Shown here one piece after another: positions 48,411 to 58,894 of a DNA stretch of 64,000 bases. The DNA comes from Azolla caroliniana (lineage: Eukaryota > Polypodiophyta): NCBI GenBank assembly GCA_043228905.1, contig JBHGNT010000006.1, positions 1,674,001 to 1,738,000 of the forward strand. Direction: 5' to 3'. Below the pieces are notes generated by a model that was not told where the DNA came from, did not search any database, and saw only the letters and a list, made by a program, of their open reading frames with translations. The position numbers were made by a program, and so were the translations under genes. How positions within the stretch are numbered: the first letter of the stretch is position 1; every line of letters starts with the position of its first letter.

Positions 48411-49070
48411 TGTCGTGGAGAAAACCGCCCCCTAGGAGGAATCGGTGGATAGTGTGCGTGAACCGGCCCTTACACATGGGCACATGTTTTGATGTATTGT
48501 ACATAGTTAGGTACAGGTCGGCGATGTGAATATCCTAGGTAGCGCGTATGCATTAGGTAGAGAATCGAGGGGTATCTCTATCAAAAGGGACATGGAATAA
48601 AAGTGATGGAACAGACTCTAACGTCTCTCTCCTTGGGCTATAAAAGGAGAGGAGAGGGGATCACGTTTTAGGCAAGGACGAGGTGTTGTCGGAATGGGAA
48701 CCGAGCTCTCTCCTCCTTTTTCGTTGCTCTTTGCAAGATTCTGGGTGGGTTGCCTCTACTTCGAGGAAAGCCGTGTGCATTCGGGCAAGGCTCTAATGTG
48801 TGTGCGTATGGGTGTGTGATTGTTTGGGTTGGGTATGATGTCGGCTAGGCGGTTGTAATCTTGCTAACACTGTAATCGTTACTGTTGTTGTAATTGAATC
48901 TCCTGTTTTTCGTCTACATGTGTTTCTCCGGCAAACGTTGTTGGTTGTAGACAAGTCTACCCCAGCCCTACGCGCACACGCTTCTCCCTTCCTCTTCTTT
49001 CGCTATCTCCTCGGTTCAGGGCCCTCGTGGTCCCGCCTTATTTCCCACGCGAAAGCAAAATAACTTGACA
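48411..49070 (+). mobile_element. Solo LTR, ACGT-targeting family, copy 5
   Basis: Ends are TGTCGTGGAGAAAACCGCCC and AAATAACTTGACA. ACGT is duplicated at 48407-48410 and 49071-49074. Excising the LTR and one ACGT restores the integrase frame from KKLETT directly into LTMSSTDHPQSDGQTE. A TATA box, GGGCTATAAAAGGAG, is near 48637. The 3' block GGCCCTCGTGGTCCCGCC is shared with the other members. Length is 660 bp. Confidence 0.9.
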
Positions 49071-49074
49071 ACGT

Positions 49075-49190
49075 TGACCATGAGCTCCACGGATCATCCT
49101 CAATCCGATGGACAGACAGAACAAGTAAATCAAATTATTGAGGACATGCTTCGAGCATACGTTGGTGCAAAACCAACAAAATGGGAACGT
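49075..49190 (+). pseudogene. Chromovirus integrase, catalytic Glu segment
   Basis: This short piece reads LTMSSTDHPQSDGQTEQVNQ, containing the catalytic Glu region, and continues to KPTKWER where the full-length element is inserted at 49191. The chain resumes at 59668 with HYLPILEFAYNNSKH. Confidence 0.87.
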
Positions 49191-49959
49191 TGTCGTGAAG
49201 AATTTCGGCCATAGGCGAAAACCGGGAAACATTGTCTACATCGGCGGGGTGCAGCGTGTGTACGCACCCATGTACATTTGGTGTGAATATTGAGGGCACC
49301 TTTATGGCGCCGAAGAGTAGTCAAGTCGGGACAGACGATCCCATGAAAGTCGGGATTTGTCCCACATTGTAACGCGTCCCTCTCCTTGTTCTATAAAAGG
49401 GAGGGAACGCCCTTTGTAAAAGGGGTTGCCCATTTTGGATTAGAGGGTATACCGGTAGGTTTAGGGTTAGGGTTCTTCTGCTTCTTCTTCTTCCCCTTCG
49501 TGTTCGTTTAGGGTTGGCTGCAGCTTGTCTCCTGTGCAAGACGCCGCTCGGCGTGACGAGCCCGAGAGCTCCCCGACGGCGGCTTGACAGCAGACGACTG
49601 TTGTAAACTATCTTGGTCCGGCTCGAAGCCGGGAGTGTATTCTCTCTATATATATATACATATACGTTTGCGTCTGTCTGTGTATATTGGCGTCTTGTTG
49701 GTGTCGAGTGCTCCACTCCTTCCCTGCGTTTCCTGTACATAAGGGCGTGAGTCGGGTCGGGCTGTGTGTGCGTGTGTGTGCGTGAGTCGGTGTTAAGCAC
49801 GCTCTCTCTCTCTCGCTCTCTCCCCCCCTTCGGTTGCTTCCGGTGTGTTTCTGAGATGCCCCAGAAGCCGTGAAGCACGACTTCCTACGCTCCGTCGCTC
49901 CCTAGTCCAAGATCCCCGTGGTCCTGCCTTTCTCCACGCACGCGCGTAACAACGCGACA
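49191..49959 (+). mobile_element. 5' LTR of the ACGT-family element
   Basis: TATA box CTATAAAAGG at 49391-49400. Telomere-like GTTTAGGGTTAGGGTT near 49460. Short TA and TG microsatellites follow, and the end block has CCCCGTGGTCCTGCC. It differs from the 3' LTR mainly by one TC microsatellite unit and a handful of substitutions, suggesting a fairly recent insertion. Confidence 0.92.
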
Positions 49960-49963
49960 TCTT

Positions 49964-49979
49964 TGGTGAACCCGACGTG
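49964..49979 (+). promoter_or_regulatory. Putative primer-binding site of the ACGT-family element
   Basis: TGGTGAACCCGACGTG starts four bases after the 5' LTR end. It begins with TGG, the complement of a tRNA CCA tail, at the normal place for a (-)-strand primer. I cannot name the tRNA with confidence. Confidence 0.6.
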
Positions 49980-49996
49980 AAAGGCGGCAAGGGAGG

Positions 49997-50600
49997 ATGG
50001 AGTCGGAAGACGACGACCTTGTGGAGATGGTGGCCGAAGTGGTGTTGGAGTCGGCACGAGTGGTGATGAGGCGAGAAGCAACACAACAAGCGGTTGGTCG
50101 AAAGAGTCGGCCGTTTCAACGGGGACAAAGTCCCATCTTACTTGGAAGCCTACAACACGGAAATGGGAGAGCGTGGCGTAGACGAGGCGTTGAGGCTGGA
50201 GTTCTTCTGTCGGGTCGTAGCTGTCCGGATGCATGCGGAAGTAATGGAGCTCCGTGACGCTCGTGGTTCATGGGAGGCCTTCGAAGAGGCGCTCCTGAAG
50301 GCATACGGAGGACGGTGGAAGAGCCAGGGATGGCACCACTTCGACCAGTGGGTAGCATCGACAAAGACCCACCGGGGTGCGACGAAGGCGTTCCGGGAGT
50401 TCGAGCGACGACTTGCTCGGCTCCCAGAGCGGGAACAAGGTTTGGTGGGGGCGGACAAAGTCCTTTTGTTCGTCAGGTCAATCGACCGAGCGGAACGGGA
50501 AGCCATCGGGATTGAGCTCGAAGACGATGATGGAGCGAATGGGCTTGCGGAGGACTGGTCGAGGGTCGGAAGGGTGTGCCAAAGGCTAGGCAATGAGTGA
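49997..50600 (+). pseudogene. Gag-like protein of the ACGT-family element
   Basis: The ATG at 49997 opens an acidic start (MESEDDDLVEMVAEVV). Near 50075 the frame shifts by one, and from about 50085 a clear gag-like segment follows: RLVERVGRFNGDKVPSYLEA, LRLEFFCRVVAVRMHAEV, GSWEAFEEALLKAYG, FREFERRLARLPEREQ, ending at a stop at 50600. The FNG...YLEAY..EM pattern resembles the start of capsid domains of plant retrotransposons. No CCHC zinc knuckle is seen. Downstream, Glu/Arg-rich frames (50634-51140, AEAYAALKAKLEEEGK) may be a continuation past the stop. Either one indel and one stop broke a longer gag, or the start lies elsewhere. Confidence 0.6.
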
Positions 50601-51069
50601 GCCGAGAAGGCTAAGAGGAAGGTACGCGACGGCGTGCCATCACAGCGGGAAGAGGCCGAACGGCAAAGAGAGTCGGCAAGGGTCGGCGTAGGGGCCAGGA
50701 TTGCGGAGGCGTATGCAGCTCTCAAAGCGAAGCTCGAGGAAGAGGGGAAAATCGAAGCCGAAGAAGGGCTTATTATGGAGTCGGGCCGGAGGCGATCAGA
50801 GGATGAGGGGGCCGAAAGAGAAGATCGGTACCACGGTACCACGGGAGAGGGTGCGGAACGAAATGGCCTCTCGACTTGCGGAGAGAGAACGGCCAAGGAG
50901 AAGGCCGAGATACGGATCGCGGAACCGGAATGTTGGGACCAGCGGTTTCGGGCGTGTCAGCCCGAGATCCCGGTCATTGAAGAAGCAAGCCCAGATGGGG
51001 CTTGCGCGATCGGTAAGAAGTCGACCACCGACCACGGAGAGCCGGTGGCTACGGACAAGGGCGTAAAAC

Positions 51070-53060
51070 GGACGGGTGATTCTGTGTCTTCCCACACTTG
51101 CTCCCAAGATGATGGCAGTCGGGCCCGAGTACCCACGTGAGTCCCAAGCGGAGGAAGGCGGCGGCGGAGGGCCAAGAATCACCGGCGAGACGATACGGGG
51201 AAGGAGCAGACGAAAGCCCACAGACCCGATTCCGGAGAACTCGGCACTCGGGCCCGTATGCCCATGTAAGACCGAGGAGATGGATGGCGGTACCGAGGAG
51301 TCCTGGCACGATGCCAGCAAAGACGGATGGGAAACGGCCTGCGAGGAGGCCGAGGACGGACACGGCACGAGGGGATCAGCATTCTGATGCGGGTGGAGCG
51401 TGATCCGGTCATGGATCGTTTGTTCGGGTCCGGTTTCGGCATGGAAGAGCCGATACAGAAGGCGGTGCGGGACGAACCGCCCTCTTTTACATGGGGAGAA
51501 AGACCGACCGGACAAAGGTCGAGATTAGGAAAGAGAATGAAATCCGGTCCTATGGGATTCCTTACACTGGTCAGGCTGCAGGCCCGAGTGCCGGCGCAAG
51601 TCCTGTATGAGAGACGGTGGCGACAGGAGAACGGGACTCACCAATCCGGAGAAAGACGAACGGACCCGGACGAGAACCGGGCGGAGCGGACTCCCGGATG
51701 ACCATTCCGGGAGGGAGGAAGAGAGCAGGTCTACGAAGAGGCCGAGGACACGGTACGTCGGTACCACGGGAGAGGGTGCGGAGTAGACCGCCCTCTCGGC
51801 ATGAGGAAAAGGACGACCCGAGATAGGGTCGGGAAGACAAATCGGGGAGGCCTACGGAGGATCCTTCACACCGGTTCTAGAGACTTCGGCAGTCGGCAAC
51901 GCGGTCGACGTAAGACCAAGATACTGACGGTGGCGGCGAGGTGACGAAGGCAAGGGCTACGGAAGGGCGGTCTACGGAGGATCCTTCACACCGGTTCTAG
52001 AGACTTCGGCAATCGGCAACGTGGTCGACGTAAGAATAACATACTGACGGTGGCGGCGAGGTGACAAAGACAATGGGCATAAGGAAGTCCGGTCCTACGG
52101 GATCCCCACACTTAATCGGAGACTCCGACAGTTCGGCCAACGTGGCAACATGAGACTGAGAGAGAAGGTTGGTGGCGGCGGGAAACGGGACCCGCCTACG
52201 CGGAAGGCACGAGGAGAGTCCGGGAGGGACTCGAACAAAAGGCACCCGACTTTCGGCAAGCATAGAAACGGAGTCCGGTCCTATGGGACCCTCACACCGA
52301 TCCGGAGGCTCCGGCAGTTCGGCCAACGTAGCAACGTAAGACCGAGGGAGAAGGACGGTGGCGGCAGGGAACGGGACCCGACGACACGAAGTTCGGAAGA
52401 AGCCGGTAAAGGGCAAACACGGGGAGGTGTGTCAGGCCGGAAAGGCACACCTAGAACAGAACAAGAGTCTCACAAATGGCCATCGCGGGCCGGATCAAAG
52501 CGTGACTACGGGACGGTGCTCGGCGTGGGCGAGGCCGAACGAAGGAAGCGGAAGACGGCACAAGGGAGGTGCCGAGAACAAAGGGACAAGTGCCTAGTGA
52601 ACTGCACAGGGTCGGAGTCAGGATGGCAAGAGAGGCCGGAGGAGGATCCTCCACACTCGCTTCGTAGATCTCGGTAGCTCCGTCGAAGTAACAAAGACCG
52701 ACACGGCAAGCCGGGGTGACAAGCTGGTGGGGGCGAGGGGACGACGGCAAGCGGAAGATTCAGGACTTATCGTAGCAACACGACGACGGGAAGGGCCAAG
52801 CGGGCTACTGCGGGGTGTTCCTCGGATGCAAAGGTCACCGGTATGCGGGAGAACAGCGATGCATGATCAGGCCGGAAAGGGGCCGACAAGGAGTGCAACA
52901 CGGGCAGTACCAAACGACAGACGAGGGTAGTGGCACATGGAGGTGCCAGAGCGGAAAGGCGAGCGCGGAGAAGGCCGGAAAGGGATCTTCCACACCGTTC
53001 CGGAGACCATGGCGGTTCGAGCCGACGCGGCGATGTAAGACCATGGAGAAGGAAGGCGGC
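51070..53060 (+). repeat. Degenerate module array in the ACGT-family element
   Basis: A roughly 70-100 bp module recurs at least eight times, at about 51075, 51200, 51535, 51848, 51970, 52090, 52270, 52640 and 52975. Conserved pieces in order are GGATCCTTCACACCG, a GGAGACTTCGG block, CAGTTCGGCCAACG, and GTAAGACC(G)AG, followed by GGTGGCGG. Copies at 51848 and 51970 are nearly identical; others are weaker and spacing varies from 110 to about 350 bp. All frames here are low-complexity Arg/Gly-rich, so it is probably non-coding. Confidence 0.75.
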
Positions 53061-53411
53061 GGCGTAAGGACGAAGGCCACGCGAAACACCATCGGGACAT
53101 CACGATTCGACAACGGAGGCCAAGCGGGTTGCCACAGGCATTCCTCTAGCGGAGGAGATCGGGCATACAGCGGGAAGCGGGGCGTTCATACGGCCGAACA
53201 AGGGCCAACGGAAGAACGCGTGCTACGGAGATCGCAGCAGAGGACCCATCGACGGGTCGAACAAGCCTACGGGGAGGTGAGCGCGAAGGAAGACTCGAAG
53301 CCGCCAGATCAAACCGGCAGCGAGCCGAGATGCGGATCACGGGAGACCGGTTTCTCGCCGACCGAAATCTCTCACCCTTCAGCCAGATTTGGCACGTACC
53401 GGTGGACGTGT

Positions 53412-54097
53412 TGTTGGGATTTCGGTCCCTCCGGATGGGATGTCCGGAGATGAATGACGGCAAGCCCGGTTACGGTTACGGAACCGGACGAAGATACAGG
53501 CCCGGTGAAAGTACTCACCGGGTGTGAAGAGTACCCGGTATGAAGCCGGATGATGAAGACCCCGGCTACGGAGCCGAATGATGAAGACCCCGGCTACGGA
53601 GCTGGATGACGAATGTACCCGGAGAGAGATCCGGATGCGGGGACATATTTGTGAATATGTTTGCCAAGGCCCCTTGAGGCTATATTTGTAAATAGCCCGA
53701 AAGTCATATGTGTATAAATATGACTTAGGGCAAACTGTTTATTGTTGCTGTAAGTTGTTACTCATTTTTCTGTTTTTCCACTTAGAGGGAGCTAAGTGAG
53801 CAGCCGAGAAAGAGAGAGAGAGAGAGAGACGAAGAGGTCGTTGCCTCTGTGTATTACCGCCGCCTGTGGCGAAGACAGTGAGCTCAAGGTTGTTGCCTTG
53901 TAGCTTCACCATTGTACATCTCTGTGTATAGTGATAGTTGGAGTTTGAGGACTCCCGTGGTTTTTCCCCCTTAGGGTTTTCCACGTAAAATATCCTGTGT
54001 ACTCTTCTCTCTATTGTCTTCGTGCATTTTTTTTGTATTTCCTATTTTCTGTGAGTTGATCCTATTCCTCGGTTGTGGCCGAGCACTGTGCTTTACA
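53412..54097 (+). mobile_element. 5' LTR of the copia element
   Basis: TATA box TATAAATA at 53713-53720. The 5' copy carries two tandem copies of a 28-bp unit (GATGATGAAGACCCCGGCTA core, about 53548-53605) where the 3' LTR has one, which accounts exactly for the length difference. Confidence 0.93.
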
Positions 54098-54100
54098 AAC

Positions 54101-54112
54101 TGGTATCAGAGC
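54101..54112 (+). promoter_or_regulatory. Primer-binding site, initiator-Met tRNA
   Basis: TGGTATCAGAGC, three bases after the LTR end, is the classic complement of the plant initiator methionine tRNA 3' end used by copia elements to prime reverse transcription. Confidence 0.93.
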
Positions 54113-54128
54113 AACGTTTACACAGAAA

Positions 54129-54974
54129 ATGGAAGGCGGCGGTAGTGGGCCTCCGGGCATGATGGTGTTGAACTCACAGAACTACGCCGACTGGAAGATA
54201 AAGATGGAAGACCTTCTCATCGTCCGAGACCTGTACGAACCGATCGACAATGCCGAGATACCCAAGGGGGTAATAGAGTCGGAGTGGAAGCTCCTGAACC
54301 GGAAAGCCGTAGCGACGATCCGGCAATATGTCGATGTAAGTGTTCTGCAACATGTGGTGAACGATACGAACGCCTATGAGATGTGGCAGAAGCTGTCCGA
54401 ACTGTATGAGAGGAAGAATGCTCTGACCCGGACCTCCCTGATGAGGAAGATAGTGAATCTTAAGTACCGGGACGGCGAGAGCATGGTCGAACACGTCAGC
54501 ACGTTCATGGGATTCGTGAACCAGCTTGCGGCGATCAAATTCCCGTTGGATGACGCAATGCAAGCCATCATGCTGATGTGTACCCTTCCGGAGAGCTGGG
54601 AGAACTTGGTAGTTACTCTCAGCACCTCCTGTAAGGAAGAGAACTTGTCGTTACTAACGGTAAAGACAAGTATTCTAAATGAAGAAGCGCGTCGGAGAGA
54701 TAAAGAACCGGCCTCCGACTCGAAGGCGCTGCTTACCGAATCGGAACGGGGAAGACAACGGAACCGGAGTCCGCAAAGACGGGAGAAGTCGGGGACACGG
54801 TCGCAGTCGAGGGGAAGACCTACATGCTTCTACTGTGGGAAGCCGGGACACTTCCAGAAGAACTGTCGGCATTTCCGGAAAGACAACGGAACCGACGGTA
54901 CCGATTCGAAGAAGTCACCGGAGCGAAACGGTGCATACCGGGGAGCCACGGACCGGAACGGTTCGGATCAGTGA
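54129..54974 (+). CDS. Copia gag (capsid-nucleocapsid)
   Basis: From ATG 54129 the frame encodes 281 residues: MEGGGSGPPGMMVLNSQNYA, then the capsid region (WKIKMEDLLIV, AYEMWQKLSELYE, LPESWENLV), a basic stretch and the CCHC knuckle CFYCGKPGHFQKNC at about 54825-54866. It packages the element's RNA in virus-like particles. A TGA at 54972 ends it; the downstream protease is in the same frame, so this stop is either a CGA-to-TGA mutation or a natural gag boundary. The ATG was chosen because it directly follows the primer-binding site with an AAAATGG context. Confidence 0.9.
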   Translation: MEGGGSGPPGMMVLNSQNYADWKIKMEDLLIVRDLYEPIDNAEIPKGVIESEWKLLNRKAVATIRQYVDVSVLQHVVNDTNAYEMWQKLSELYERKNALTRTSLMRKIVNLKYRDGESMVEHVSTFMGFVNQLAAIKFPLDDAMQAIMLMCTLPESWENLVVTLSTSCKEENLSLLTVKTSILNEEARRRDKEPASDSKALLTESERGRQRNRSPQRREKSGTRSQSRGRPTCFYCGKPGHFQKNCRHFRKDNGTDGTDSKKSPERNGAYRGATDRNGSDQ

Positions 54975-57900
54975 GGGCAGGACCGGAAAGGAACAACGGC
55001 ACTCGCGGCAAGTGAAGAGGAGATCATGCTCATCACCGAAGAAGGTGAACTAAACATTGCCGGCGATGAGACTACCTGGGTGGTCGATTCCGGAGCGTCG
55101 TTCCACCTGACCCCGGAAAGAAGATACTTCTCATCCTACACAGCCGGTGAGCATGGCTGTGTTCGGATGGGAAATGAAGGTACGTGCCGGATTGCCGGCA
55201 TAGGAGACGTGTGGTTGACAACCTCGACCGGATGCAAAATGTTGCTGAAGGATGTCCGACACGTTCCGGAGGTTTGATTGAACCTGATTTCGGCCGGGAG
55301 GCTAGACGATGAAGGCTACACAGGTAGCATCCGGAACGGCGTAATAAAGTTAAGCAAGGGGAGCCTGATAGTGGCTCGGGCCTGGAAAGTCAACACACTG
55401 TACCTTATGAATGCCTGGTTGTGTCCGGAGGAGCTGAACGTGGCAGCTGACACTGCCGGTGAGCTGTGGCACAAGAGACTGTGCCACATGAGTGAGAAGG
55501 GGATGAAGAGGCTTGCAGAAGACAACCTTATTCCAGTGAAGCATGTGCACCTGGAGAAGTGCACCGATTGCCTGGCTGGTAAGCAGAACCGAACCTCCTT
55601 CCACTCAAGGCCACCGATGAGACGTAGTGTACCATTGGAGTTGGTACACACTGATGTGTGTCAGGTAGAAACGAAGTCACATGGCGGAGCCCAGTACTTC
55701 GTAACATTCATAGATGACCATAGCCGGAAGCTGTGGACGGCACCGTTGAAGACAAAGGACCAAGTATTGTCCGTCTTCAAAGAACTCCACGCGAGAGTGG
55801 AAAGAGAATCCGGCAAGAAGCTGAAAGCACTACGAGCGGATAACGGAGGAGAATACCGAGGGCAATTTGAGGAGTATTGCCGTTCGATGGGAATCCGGCT
55901 CGAGTTTACTGTGCCGAAGACGCCGGAACTGAACGGGCTGGCCGAGAGGATGAACCGGACCATAATGGAGAGGGTTCGGAGTATGCTAGCACATGCGAAA
56001 TTACCCAAGGGATTTTGGGCTGAGGCAATGTCGACGGCGACATATGTGATAAATAGATCACCCTCAGTACCCCTGGATGGAGACACGCCACAGAGAGTGT
56101 GGACCGGTAAGGAAGTGTCCTACCGGCATCTGAAGGTGTTCGGGTGTCTCGCATACGTGCATGTGGCAAAGGACCGGAGAGGAAAGTTGGATCCAAAGAC
56201 CCGGCCATGCATATTCCTCGGTTACGGCGACGACGAGTTCGGCTACCGAGTATGGGACCCGGTCGACAAGAAAACATTCAGGAGTCGAGATATCATCTTC
56301 ATGGAGGACAAGACACTCGCCGACTGGGAGTCGGAGAAGAAGATGAAGAGCTCCAAGTCGACCGGTGAGGATCAACTCTACGAGGAGCAGTCCCGACCGG
56401 CAAGGGACCGGTTAGCACTCGAGGATCCGGCCGAAGACGGTGAAGAAACAGAACCGGCCGAGGAAGATGAAACTGATACCGGAACCGGCCCCGATCCCGG
56501 AATGGATTCGGATGAAGAGGAAACGGAGGAGCCGGTTACCGAAGCTCCGGAACGGAGATATCCTCTAAGAGAGAGAAGGGCCCCCCGGAGATTTCCGGAA
56601 CCAGAGCACGTGCTGCTAACCGACGAGGGGGAGCCGGAGAGTTTTGAATAGAAGCAAAGCTTGACACCCATAGCCGCAGGTGGTTAAGTGCCATGCAGGA
56701 GGAGATGGATTCCCTGCATGAGAACCACACATATGAACTTGTGGAGTTGCCGAAAGGAAAGCGAGCACTTCAAAACAAGTGGGTGTTCAAGCTGAAACCG
56801 GGAGATGCCGGAAACCCCCCGAGATACAAAGTCAGGATCGTGGTGAAGGGGTTCCAGCAGAAGAAGGGCGTCGACTTCGACGAGATATTTGCCCCGGTAG
56901 TGAAGATGACCTCCATCCGGACGGTGCTGAGCATAGCGGCAAGCATGGACCTCGAGGTAGAACAGATGGACGTGAAGACGGCATTCCTTCACGGTGACCT
57001 CGAAGAAGAGATCTACATGCAACAACCGGAAGGATTCGAGAGGAAAGGGAAGGAGCACCTGGTATGCCGGTTGAAGAAGAGCCTTTACGGACTGAAGCAG
57101 GCTCCCCGGCAGTGGTACCGGAAGTTCGACTCCTTCATGACCGACGAAGGGTACCACAAAACGCAGTCCGATCACTGCGTGTTTGTGAAGAAGTTCGAAG
57201 GAGGAGACTTTCTAATACTCCTCCTGTACGTGGACGACATGTTGATCGTCGGACGGGACCAGGTCAAGATACGGATGCTGAAGAAGGCGCTTCACCGAAC
57301 CTTCTCAATGAAGGACCTGGGTCCGGCGAGGCAAATACTAGGGATGCACATCATCCGGGACCGGAAGAAGAAGCAGTTGTGGCTGTCACAGGAGAAGTAC
57401 GTGACAAAGGTGCTTCACCGGTTCAACATGTCGGAAGCAAGACCGGTCGGGTCAACCCTCCCGGCAAACTGCAAGTTGTCCAGCAAGCAAAGCCCCAAGA
57501 CAAAGGCTGAGAAGGAGGACATGATGAAAGTACCATATGCCTTTGCCGTCGGAAGCTTGATGTACGCAATGGTGTGTACAAGACCGGACATAGGATATGC
57601 AGTCGGAGTGGTGAGCCGGTACATGAGCAATCCCGGCAAAGAACACTGGAACGCGGTCAAGTGGATACTCCGATACCTGAAGGGCACGGCAAACGTGTGC
57701 CTCCGATTCGGCTCCGGTAAGCCCGAACTCGATGGATTTACCGATTCAGACATGTCGGCTGATGCAGATACCAGCCGGTCCACATCAGGGTATGTGATGA
57801 CGTATGCAGGGGGGGCTGTTTCGTGGCAGTCGAGGTTGCAGAAGACGGTTGCGTTGTCAACCACGGAGGCGGAGTATATGGCGGCTGTTGAAGCCGGCAA

Positions 57901-58204
57901 GGAAATAATATGGATGAAGGACTTCATTAGAGAACTCGGTATCCGACAGGAGGAGTACCGACTCTACTGCGACAGTCAGAGTGCAATTCACCTTGCGAAG
58001 AACGCGGCCTACCATTCCCGGACGAAACACATCCAGCGTAGATACCACTGGATCCGGGAAAGGATAGAAGACAAGGAGTTCGTGCTGACGAAGATCCACA
58101 CGGACGAGAACGGGTCGGATATGCTGACCAAGGCGCTCACACCCGACAAGCTGGAAGCATGCCGGAAGAGGATCGGATTGGAGAGACATCCCATGCCGAA
58201 GTGA
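54975..58204 (+). pseudogene. Copia pol (protease, integrase, RT, RNase H)
   Basis: Protease: WVVDSGASFHLTP near 55078. A TGA at 55275 follows HVPEV; the frame then resumes with NLISAGRLDDEGY. Integrase has the zinc region LWHKRLCHMSEKG...CTDCLAGKQ (about 55466-55580), then Asp in HTDVCQV, Asp in RADNGGEY and Glu in NGLAERMNRT. A frameshift near 56650 separates it from reverse transcriptase (NKWVFKLK, MDVKTAFLHGDL, catalytic YVDD at about 57226). RNase H has DSDMSADADTSRSTSGY, STTEAEYMA and DSQSAIHLAKN, and ends at 58204. All domains are full length; only two point lesions in pol stop translation. Confidence 0.92.
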
Positions 58205-58214
58205 AGGGGGAGTT
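58204..58214 (+). promoter_or_regulatory. Polypurine tract of the copia element
   Basis: AAGGGGGAGTT overlaps the pol stop codon and abuts the 3' LTR start, the site of plus-strand priming. Confidence 0.85.
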
Positions 58215-58872
58215 TGTTGGGATTTCGGTCCCTCCGGATGGGATGTCCGGAGATGAATGACGGCAAGCCCGGTTACGGTTACGGAACCGGACGAAGATAC
58301 AGGCCCGGTGAAAGTACTCACCGGGTGTGAAGAGTACCCCGTATGAAGCCGGATGATGAAGACCCCGGCTACGGAGCCGGATGACGAATGTACCCGGAGA
58401 GAGATCCGGATGCGGGGACATATTTGTGAATATGTTTGCCAAGGCCCCTTGAGGCTATATTTGTAAATAGCCCGAAAGTCATATGTGTATAAATATGACT
58501 TAGGGCAAACTGTTTATTGTTGCTGTAAGTTGTTACTCATTTTTCTGTTTTTCCACTTAGAGGGAGCTAAGTGAGCAGCCGAGAAAGAGAGAGAGAGAGA
58601 GAGACGAAGAGGTCGTTGCCTCTGTGTATTACCGCCGCCTGTGGCGAAGACAGTGAGCTCAAGGTTGTTGCCTTGTAGCTTCACCATTGTACATCTCTGT
58701 GTATAGTGATAGTTGGAGTTTGAGGACTCCCGTGGTTTTTCCCCCTTAGGGTTTTCCACGTAAAATATCCTGTGTACTCTTCTCTCTATTGTCTTCGTGC
58801 ATTTTTTTTGTATTTCCTGTTTTCTGTGAGTTGATCCTATTCCTCGGTTGTGGCCGAGCACTGTGCTTTACA
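58215..58872 (+). mobile_element. 3' LTR of the copia element
   Basis: Same ends as the 5' LTR, with one copy of the 28-bp unit; directly followed by the CGTGT duplication and 17 bases of the host element, including its polypurine tract. Confidence 0.93.
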
Positions 58873-58881
58873 CGTGTAGTT

Positions 58882-58894
58882 AGGTGGGGGCGGA
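58882..58894 (+). promoter_or_regulatory. Polypurine tract of the ACGT-family element
   Basis: AGGTGGGGGCGGA lies directly before the 3' LTR start TGTCGTG. The copia inserted only a few bases upstream of it. Confidence 0.7.

Larger units (their letters stand above)
53412..58872 (+). mobile_element. Tnt1-like Ty1/copia retrotransposon, nearly intact
   Basis: LTRs at 53412-54097 (686 bp) and 58215-58872 (658 bp) start TGTTGGGATTTCGG and end GCTTTACA. The 5-bp duplication CGTGT is exact (53407-53411, 58873-58877). The primer-binding site, gag, protease, integrase, reverse transcriptase, RNase H and polypurine tract follow in copia order. Protein similarity is to the Tnt1/Tork group. The LTRs differ by one 28-bp tandem unit and a few substitutions, so insertion is recent. 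Three lesions break the polyprotein (TGA 54972, TGA 55275, frameshift near 56650). Confidence 0.95.

Noticed and set aside
15067-49190. 5-bp duplications for the ACGT-family LTRs
   Set aside because: The fifth base differs on the two sides in every copy, and the empty site at 14602 allows only ACGT.
50116-53453. Many long open frames on both strands
   Set aside because: GC-rich, stop-poor sequence opens several frames at once; the peptides are low-complexity Arg/Gly/Pro/Ser-rich without domains. Only the gag-like frame ending at 50600 has protein character.
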